From: a virus
Reading direction: 5' to 3' (one strand)
DNA length: 20,247 bases
Virus record (IMG/VR): IMGVR_UViG_3300021389_001371
Coordinates: 1 to 20,247 of that record
Shown here piece after piece: positions 13,692-20,247 of this stretch; position 1 is the first letter of the stretch, and each line of letters starts with the position of its first letter. A program made the translations under genes and the position numbers. The notes under the pieces are model-generated. The model did no database searches. It was given only the letters and a program-made list of their open reading frames with translations, and was not told the DNA's origin.

Positions 13692-16600
13692 TTATATCGC
13701 CAGTGCTATTCCTCTCATATCTCTTAATACAGGTGGATATGATGAATTTGTTCCTTTCATAACTATTTTTAGTTGAAAGTTAGTAAAGTCATTTATATCG
13801 GTTGCTGTATATCTGTATTCTTTAAATGTTGTATCATCTTCAGCAGGCACAATAGATGAATCTGAACTACCATCTGAATTGAAAGGTGTCCAACTTAAAT
13901 CATCTAGTTTGTCGCCATCTGTTGCAGCTCTAAAGTACATTTCAACTTCAGATGTTGCTCTTATGTTTGCAGTTAATCTTATGTCTAATGCTTTTGAGTT
14001 GTTTTCTAGTAATACTGGTTTAGTACAGTAAACAGCAGATGATGATGTTCCTATATTCGCTGTATCATCAACAAAATCAGGAGTATTACTTGATGTAGGT
14101 TGATTTAATCTGTTTTGAATAGTAAAGGCACTCATTCTTTGAGTATCTAATACAGGAGAAAGTTTAGTATTTGTAGTTGTCAATTCTAATATTGTGTAGA
14201 ATGATTTACCACCAGATATACTTTCGTTTGTTTCGTTTATTTCACTTGCAACCATTTGAGGTGCTGTGAAAGCAATATTGTCGTTGTTGATAACAGCAAG
14301 TTTACTTGTAGCTGCTGTTAAACTAAATTCTGTTTCTGATCCATGTACTGATCTACCAGATGTTGTTCTTACAAAGTAATCAATATTTGTATCAGGTAAA
14401 GTTACTGTTTGAATACCACCTAGATTTAATACGTCAAAGACTCTGTTTTGTGTTGCTGTTACAGCAGCACCACCAACATCACCTGTTGCAGTAGCATTTG
14501 ATGAACTTGGAGATGTAATATCGTAACTATCTAAAGTTACATTTGAAATACTTGTATATGTTCCATTAATATCAGAGTGTGCAAGACCATTGTGTGAACC
14601 ACTAGGTACACCAGCGATTGTAACGTTATTACTTGTACCGTGCATACCATGGTTAGGATGGAATACTCTAATTACTTTAGAACCATTTGTTGTTCTTAAA
14701 GCATTATTTTTAAGTGTTCTTGTTCCTAATGTATCGTTAGTTAATGTAACTGTACCAGTTACGTTACTAAATTCTGCTCTTCTTAATTTAAATTTCATAT
14801 CTTCATTTTGTTCAGCAGACCATGTCATACCATTCTGTGATTTAAATAATACACCAGCATATGGTTGAGCAGATATTGTTCTATTTGTATCTAAAGATGT
14901 TTCACCTATTCTTGCCACATAAGCATTGTAGTCTTGTGAGTTTGCCATTACAACAAAACAATACTCTACGTTTGATTGTATGTAAACAGGACTTGCAAAT
15001 GTAAATTTAGTTGCAGTTGTACCATCTGTACTTGTATTTACTGAACCTGGATTTAAAGTTACTTCCGAGAATGGTAATATTTTCTGACCTGGATAACCAT
15101 TTACAACATCTCTTACTTGAACTGTTACTGGTATCGCAGCGTCTTTTGTACTAAAGAATACATCAATAGATGTTAAGAATACACCACCTTCATCATCAAT
15201 TAAGAAAGTTTGAGCAAGTGGGTCATGGTAACCAACTTGTCTTTCTTCCGTTCTAGTTGATGTTCTACTAATACTTTGACTTTCGGTAACACTTCTCATT
15301 TCTACACGTGCTTCTCTACTTGAAATAATAGTTTCTCTTACTGTTTCTAATAGACCTCTTGCAACATATTCAACGTTTGCAGCCGTTTCTACGTTTGCGT
15401 TTGTTAAACTGTTTGAAGATGAACTTGTTAATCTGAATAATCTTTGACCTGTTCTCCATCTAGGATTTGAATTAGTTTTAGGATCAGGTATTGCAAATGT
15501 ACCTTCAACTTTACCGTTAGCGTCTGAAACTAGATTGCCACCTAATGCACCACCGTCTGGAGTTACATATGAAGTTACATCTATGTTATCAAAGTAAGGA
15601 TAAACTCTTGTATTTGGTTTTAATCTTGTTGCAACAAATGTTAATGTTCTACTTCTAATAAAAGGAACAAATGCAACTGAAACAACTCTATCGCCGATAG
15701 ATGTTCTTACTGTTTCAGGTACAGCAACTGCTCTAATTCCTGTTCTTGTTTGTGATACTTGTTGAGCAGTAGTTACTTCTTCTTTTGCAATTACTCTCCA
15801 ACCATGACCACCTCTTTTCTTATATGTACCTACATTTTTTCTTTCTGTTTCAACAGGTCTTCCTGTCCATGTATCTTGCCATGAGTTCCAAACTGTTGAC
15901 ATAGGAAATTCAGATAACTGACTAGAGTTACCAGAGTTTTTAGTTAAGTTATCCCAACTACCGTTAGGGTTGTTGATAACTAATTCTGGTGCTCTTTCTG
16001 TTTCTTTCCATTCGTCACCTGGAGGTGTTAATTCTATTGCACCTATCCATGTAAATACACCAAATGGGTTTACATTGATAGCCTTACTTGCATAAGGTTG
16101 ATCTATTAGTGTTGATTCTGAATAAGGTAAAGTTATTAAATCACCAGTCTTTTGATAATTAGCGTCTGTTCTATCGTCTGCTACTATTGCAGTTCCGTCT
16201 TCATCTCTTTCAATTAATGAAATAGCGTCTTCATGGAACGTAGGTCTTAACTCACCGTTTGCATAATCTATAGAAACTTTGTAATCATTGTTTCCTACAT
16301 CACCAATACCGTGACCTGTAAAGTTATCTACAACGAAACCATTTTTAAATCTATCAAAGCCATTTGAGTCTTGTATTTGTAAATTCTGTGCAGCTGTTTC
16401 TAGTAAAGATAATTGAGTATAGTATTCTGTAGTTTCTATTCTCTTTTCTATTCTACCAATATCTCTCATTGTATATCGTTTGTTGTCAACGTGTTCTATA
16501 CCAACTTCAGATGTATCTAATGTGTATGCAGGTAAAAATAATGTGTATAGGTGCATTGCGTTATCTAATGTACCAGGCACTCTTGGTTCTAATGAACTAG

Positions 16601-19600
16601 CACCTTTTAATACTTTAAAGTTACCATCTTTATCTAAAAATATTTTATCTACTCTTCCCAAATAGTATTCAAAGTCTGATCTTACGTCTGAATTAAATTT
16701 GATAGGTTGTACAACTGAATTACCAGTACCATCAAATGATCTATCTTGGTTACCTGAATTGATTGTACTTGCGTCATCAACTCTTGGTCTAAAGTCTAAA
16801 CTATCTCTTAATTCATATCTAACACCTGTATTGTTTGAAGTGTAAGCAGGAATGTCTTCGTAATCAATTGCTGAGTATGAGTCAACATCAAAATAATCTC
16901 CTGCACTATGAGTGTAATAGTTAAAGTTTACAAGTAATCTACCTGTTGGTGTTAACTCACCAGTTTTTAATTTTATTCTACCAACATCATAAAAGTTATC
17001 TCTTTGACCTGTATCTAAATCAAATCTATCTGTAACGTCTGTATGTGATGTTGTTGCAGCCGTACTAAAGTCAGGTGCCATGTAAATTGAATTGATAGCA
17101 ATTACGTCTGCCTTTGCTAAACTTATTGTACCACTTTCTATTGTTGCCTGTGTAGTTACAGCAAGTGTTGAATTACTAGTTAAAGTTTTTGTTTTAGATG
17201 TTCCTACAGTTTTATTTAATGTAAGTAATGCTTTAACATTGTGAGCAGCAAAGTTAGCACCAAAATCAATTGTTAAAGTTGTTTTAGCACCATTCAATGT
17301 AAATATAGCACTACCTTCATGGTTGTTACCTGTTAAACTTAATACATCTCCTACAGCGCCTGATCCACCAGAACCTGTACTTGTAATTGAGATAGTGTAA
17401 TCGCCCTCTGCTAAATCAGCAAATGTTTCATTAACACCAGCAGAGAATGTAGCGATACCATCACCAGTTAGTGTTTTGATTTCGTGTTTTCTAAATGTGT
17501 AAGTTGTATCTGAAGCATTACCATTTGCAGTAGTTTTTAACGTTTTAATATTTTCATATGGTAACTTAAATACAGAAACATTTTTTTCAGGTGATTGGAT
17601 TTTTGTTCTTCTTCTTGTTGCAATTGTTTTTGTAGATACGTCTGATCCACCAACAGCAGCAGATAATGTTATTGAACTATCATTAAGAATAGCCTCAACT
17701 ATTCTAGTTAAAGAGGTACCACCGTTTGTAGTAAATGAGATTGAATCACCAACTATTAATTCAGATGTAAATCTTGTGTTGAAACCTGTAACAGCTGTAC
17801 CACTATTTGCAATAGATAATGTACCTGTCAATGTTGCATTGTTACCGTTTGTAGCGTCTAATGCTGTATCAGCAGTAAACGTAGGACTACCTGCCATTGC
17901 AAGTTGTTTAACAGATGAGAAATCGTTTGAAGTTACACCTTTCATTCCTGCAGCGTCAGCTTGAATAACTGCTGTGTTACTAGATGTACCGCCTGTTATT
18001 GTTTCACCAGTAGCAAATGTACCTTGTACGTTTGATACTATAACTACACCATGTGCAGCTGCACCGCCTGAAGTATAACTAGTAAATCCTGATCCATCAA
18101 TTGAAGTAGTGCCGTCTGTGTCGTATAATTCAAAATTTGACGCCGATGGATTTCTAACCGTATAAACGTTAGTATTTAATTCAGTCATTCCACCAACACC
18201 TGTAATTGTTACTTGTTGACCTTCTTTAAATTTATTTGAAGATGTAATAACTACAGGATCAGCTGCTGTTGCACCAGTAATTGTAGCACTTTCTGTAGTA
18301 GATACAGATTGAACTGTTGCAGTAGCACCAGAAGTACTACCAGTTACAGTTTCACCTGTTGTAAATGCTTGTGCAGTTTTAATGTTTAAGTGTGTAAATA
18401 AAACTATATCAAAAAGATAATGTTTGTAAACAGCACTTGTTACACTTGAACTTGAAAATATGTTTGAAGCAGCAGTACCTGAAGAATATTCAAAGCCTCT
18501 ACTTTTTGCTCTACCGATTGTAGTAATGCCTGAACTTGATCCTGTGTTTGCAGTACCACGTGAACTTGTTGCTGTATTTTGTAAAGTTAGACTTTTAAAT
18601 CCTTCTACACCTGAAGCAGTTGAGATGTCAGGAGAACCATAAACGTTTGTTACGTTTACAAAGTTACCTACATCAAATCTTGTACCAAAATTATTTTGTG
18701 TATCAAAATCTCTTGCCTTATCTACAGGTAAAAAAGTTGTTGCGATTGTGTCTATCTCATAACCTTTTACGTATGCTTTTCCAGGAGAGAATCCTACTGC
18801 AAGTTTAGTTGCGTCACCACCTGCTGATGATGTAAAGATACCTCTATTATTGCCTGAAGATAAATGTTCTCTAACATCTATATCAAAAGGTCTTACAATA
18901 TAGTCACCACTTTCGTCAAATGTTCTACGAGCAAGTGTATCTTCTAATACAGCATATTCAGTTGTTCTAACTTGGTTTTGCAATGTACCACTTGATAGTC
19001 TTAATAATTCATAGAAGTTACTATCTTCCGTATTGTTTAATGCTTTCTTGCCTAGTGTTAAAAGTATTTTAAATCTGTGAGCGCCAGGGGCGTTTGAGTT
19101 TGATACGCTTTGTGCGTTATCGTTTAGAGATGTATCATCTCCAGGTGTAACAAAAGATTCTGTTACTGATAAACCAACTCTATAACTAGGAGTTGCTGAA
19201 TATTTTTCTAATATTAATGTTTGTGCAGAAACTTGAACGTGAAAACCATTGATATAATATACACCTTCTTTAATCTGTGCAGCTGATCCTGTATGACAAG
19301 AAGCAACAACTGCTGTTGAAGTATTAGATGATGTTATTGTTTCACCATGTGTAAAAGGAATTTGTGCACCGTCAGAAGCAGTCTTAATGTATTTAACGAA
19401 TAGTGTATCTGGATCAGTACCATCTGTAGCAACAGCGTTTACAACTTTAGCAGTAACGCCTGAAGTGCCACCTGTTAGTGTAGTATCAATATAACTATCT
19501 ACAGTTGTAGCAGATTTAGATGTTAACTTAACAGCATAGTATTTTAAATCGTAACCAATTTCACCAGGAATGACCATTGATCCCTTATCAAAAAGGTGAT

Positions 19601-19760
19601 CTGACATTCTCTCTATTTGATTTTGTAATTGTGTTTGAGATTGAGTTAATTCTCTAGCTTGAACAGCAAACGCAGGTCTAAAAAGAACTCTATGGAACTT
19701 TTTTGACTCTGTAAAATCGTCATAGTAAGGACTGACATTGAAATCAGTTGGACTTGGCAT
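13692..19760 (-). CDS. Giant DUF4815-type virion structural protein (baseplate/tail)
   Basis: A 2022-residue protein. The N-terminus has NVSPYYDDFTESKKFHRVLF, then AVQARELTQSQTQLQNQIER, GSMVIPGE and VYYINGFHVQVS, the pattern of DUF4815 phage proteins. Residues about 455-900 are Ser/Thr/Gly-rich Ig-like beta sequence that looks inserted. The core then resumes with RLLVNFNYYTHSAGDYFDVD (941-960) and ELRDSLDFRPRVDD (983-996). A second conserved block has YHDPLAQTFLIDDEGGVFLT (1511-1530) and VVNGYPGQKILPFSE (1552-1566), then MTWSAEQNEDMKFKLRRAEF (1645-1664). The C-terminus has EVEMYFRAATDGDKLDDLSW and KIVMKGTNSSYPPVLRDMRG. It follows a gp8-like gene, the place where T4 has gp9 and gp10, so a baseplate or fibre-anchoring role is likely. 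Start: AAAGGAAAA lies about 10 bases upstream. No protease or lysozyme motif was seen. Confidence 0.85.
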   Translation of the reverse strand: MPSPTDFNVSPYYDDFTESKKFHRVLFRPAFAVQARELTQSQTQLQNQIERMSDHLFDKGSMVIPGEIGYDLKYYAVKLTSKSATTVDSYIDTTLTGGTSGVTAKVVNAVATDGTDPDTLFVKYIKTASDGAQIPFTHGETITSSNTSTAVVASCHTGSAAQIKEGVYYINGFHVQVSAQTLILEKYSATPSYRVGLSVTESFVTPGDDTSLNDNAQSVSNSNAPGAHRFKILLTLGKKALNNTEDSNFYELLRLSSGTLQNQVRTTEYAVLEDTLARRTFDESGDYIVRPFDIDVREHLSSGNNRGIFTSSAGGDATKLAVGFSPGKAYVKGYEIDTIATTFLPVDKARDFDTQNNFGTRFDVGNFVNVTNVYGSPDISTASGVEGFKSLTLQNTATSSRGTANTGSSSGITTIGRAKSRGFEYSSGTAASNIFSSSSVTSAVYKHYLFDIVLFTHLNIKTAQAFTTGETVTGSTSGATATVQSVSTTESATITGATAADPVVITSSNKFKEGQQVTITGVGGMTELNTNVYTVRNPSASNFELYDTDGTTSIDGSGFTSYTSGGAAAHGVVIVSNVQGTFATGETITGGTSSNTAVIQADAAGMKGVTSNDFSSVKQLAMAGSPTFTADTALDATNGNNATLTGTLSIANSGTAVTGFNTRFTSELIVGDSISFTTNGGTSLTRIVEAILNDSSITLSAAVGGSDVSTKTIATRRRTKIQSPEKNVSVFKLPYENIKTLKTTANGNASDTTYTFRKHEIKTLTGDGIATFSAGVNETFADLAEGDYTISITSTGSGGSGAVGDVLSLTGNNHEGSAIFTLNGAKTTLTIDFGANFAAHNVKALLTLNKTVGTSKTKTLTSNSTLAVTTQATIESGTISLAKADVIAINSIYMAPDFSTAATTSHTDVTDRFDLDTGQRDNFYDVGRIKLKTGELTPTGRLLVNFNYYTHSAGDYFDVDSYSAIDYEDIPAYTSNNTGVRYELRDSLDFRPRVDDASTINSGNQDRSFDGTGNSVVQPIKFNSDVRSDFEYYLGRVDKIFLDKDGNFKVLKGASSLEPRVPGTLDNAMHLYTLFLPAYTLDTSEVGIEHVDNKRYTMRDIGRIEKRIETTEYYTQLSLLETAAQNLQIQDSNGFDRFKNGFVVDNFTGHGIGDVGNNDYKVSIDYANGELRPTFHEDAISLIERDEDGTAIVADDRTDANYQKTGDLITLPYSESTLIDQPYASKAINVNPFGVFTWIGAIELTPPGDEWKETERAPELVINNPNGSWDNLTKNSGNSSQLSEFPMSTVWNSWQDTWTGRPVETERKNVGTYKKRGGHGWRVIAKEEVTTAQQVSQTRTGIRAVAVPETVRTSIGDRVVSVAFVPFIRSRTLTFVATRLKPNTRVYPYFDNIDVTSYVTPDGGALGGNLVSDANGKVEGTFAIPDPKTNSNPRWRTGQRLFRLTSSSSNSLTNANVETAANVEYVARGLLETVRETIISSREARVEMRSVTESQSISRTSTRTEERQVGYHDPLAQTFLIDDEGGVFLTSIDVFFSTKDAAIPVTVQVRDVVNGYPGQKILPFSEVTLNPGSVNTSTDGTTATKFTFASPVYIQSNVEYCFVVMANSQDYNAYVARIGETSLDTNRTISAQPYAGVLFKSQNGMTWSAEQNEDMKFKLRRAEFSNVTGTVTLTNDTLGTRTLKNNALRTTNGSKVIRVFHPNHGMHGTSNNVTIAGVPSGSHNGLAHSDINGTYTSISNVTLDSYDITSPSSSNATATGDVGGAAVTATQNRVFDVLNLGGIQTVTLPDTNIDYFVRTTSGRSVHGSETEFSLTAATSKLAVINNDNIAFTAPQMVASEINETNESISGGKSFYTILELTTTNTKLSPVLDTQRMSAFTIQNRLNQPTSSNTPDFVDDTANIGTSSSAVYCTKPVLLENNSKALDIRLTANIRATSEVEMYFRAATDGDKLDDLSWTPFNSDGSSDSSIVPAEDDTTFKEYRYTATDINDFTNFQLKIVMKGTNSSYPPVLRDMRGIALAI
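17061..18413 (-). repeat. Ig-like, repeat-bearing insertion inside the giant structural gene
   Basis: Encodes residues about 450-900. It carries two clear copies of a TGETVTG-type motif (FTTGETVTGSTSGATATV near 466 and FATGETITGGTSSNTAVI near 582) and looser copies lie outside at about 94 and 136. Compared with the flanking conserved core it is much richer in Thr, Ser, Gly and Ala. The boundaries are estimated by eye. Confidence 0.45.
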
Positions 19761-19776
19761 AATTTATTTTCCTTTA

Positions 19777-20247
19777 TTAAAACTCAATGATGAGTTTGAT
19801 GTTTTCAGTTTGGTCAGTCGCTCTTGCAATTTTTGTTCTATTTTCAACGTATAAGATTTCTCCAGTATCATGTTTCAATTCAGGAGCTGCATAACCAGAA
19901 GTAAATGAAACATTGTTTACAGTTGAAGTAGTATTTTCAGGAGTACCTGTAGCACTAGATGTTTGTCCAGTAATTACATTTGTACCACTAAAAGCAGTAA
20001 CGTTACCATTTGTATCAGCACCAGCGTCATTGTGTCTAGTCTGAATATAATATAAAATTTTATTTGTGGCATCCCATTCAACAACTTTACCTACAGCACC
20101 TGTACTTGCCTGATTAATTTCTTCATCAGCAACAAATGTTCCTGGTGTAGGTGAAGTATTAATTTTAATAGCGTATGTGCCTCTTAATGTTGTTGCAGAA
20201 GCAGCCGAACCAGCTGCGATGTTTGGATTTTTGATTAAACTAATTTT
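19777..20247 (-). CDS. Baseplate wedge protein gp8-like, C-terminal part (runs off right edge)
   Basis: The frame is open from the right edge to a TAA at 19779-19777 and gives the last 156 residues of a protein. It ends PELKHDTGEILYVENRTKIARATDQTENIKLIIEF; the pattern TGE-L-Y-ENR...R...QTE-IKLI-EF is one I associate with the C-terminus of gp8-like baseplate wedge proteins in marine T4-like phages. Earlier parts (GTYAIKI, ADEEINQAS, GKVVEWDATNKILYYIQT) are short strands from a beta-rich domain. It lies 16 bases upstream of the giant gene and on the same strand, in keeping with the T4 order gp8-gp9-gp10. Without the N-terminal part the exact gp number is not certain; a related wedge or fibre protein is possible. 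Confidence 0.6.
   Translation of the reverse strand, partial: KISLIKNPNIAAGSAASATTLRGTYAIKINTSPTPGTFVADEEINQASTGAVGKVVEWDATNKILYYIQTRHNDAGADTNGNVTAFSGTNVITGQTSSATGTPENTTSTVNNVSFTSGYAAPELKHDTGEILYVENRTKIARATDQTENIKLIIEF

Noticed and set aside
14590-14868. Plus-strand open frames across the structural genes (also 12066-12296, 12730-12945, 17776-17964)
   Set aside because: They are antisense to long, well-supported structural genes and have no ribosome sites or recognisable proteins.

Overview
The window looks like part of the genome of a T4-like tailed phage (myovirus) from the sea, close in style to pelagiphages and cyanophages. The evidence is as follows. The DNA is AT-rich. Genes are packed with almost no gaps. 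A row of virion proteins is of types I associate with marine T4-like phages: the C-terminus of a gp8-like baseplate wedge protein, a 2022-residue DUF4815-type protein, and small fibre-like proteins. There are also exact copies of the T4 late-promoter octamer TATAAATA in the two main intergenic gaps. The host cannot be read from the sequence; a low-GC marine bacterium such as SAR11 is a guess.

Layout. (1) Positions 1-456, minus strand: the N-terminal part of a cobalamin-binding-domain radical SAM protein that runs off the left edge and starts at TTG. (2) Positions 457-523: a divergent promoter region with late-promoter octamers facing both ways. (3) Positions 524-10421, plus strand: twelve genes in one uninterrupted chain, most junctions being 4-base ATGA overlaps. 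They encode a GT-B-like protein, a radical SAM core, a separate cysteine-cluster (SPASM-like) protein, an SGNH hydrolase-like protein, a DegT-type PLP aminotransferase, an unknown 106-residue protein, a second radical SAM enzyme, a NodU/TobZ-type carbamoyltransferase, a nitroreductase-like protein, a SAM methyltransferase and three GT-A-like glycosyltransferases. (4) Positions 10390-20247, minus strand, convergent with the chain: a hypothetical protein, a sugar-nucleotide epimerase and then the virion structural genes. Read in the direction of transcription these are gp8-like C-terminus, DUF4815 giant, small coiled-coil protein, fibre-like protein, Ser/Thr/Gly-rich structural protein, epimerase, hypothetical.

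The most interesting part is the plus-strand chain: about 9.9 kb of what reads as a small-molecule or glycan biosynthesis pathway carried by a phage beside its baseplate and fibre genes. A reasonable reading is that it makes an unusual sugar (transaminated, carbamoylated, methylated, perhaps changed further by radical chemistry) and that the glycosyltransferases attach it to something. Candidate acceptors are the host surface glycan or the Ser/Thr-rich virion proteins encoded next door. The individual enzyme families are well supported by motifs; the pathway and its product are inference. No tRNA, CRISPR, insertion sequence or stretch of more than 300 bases without a gene was found.
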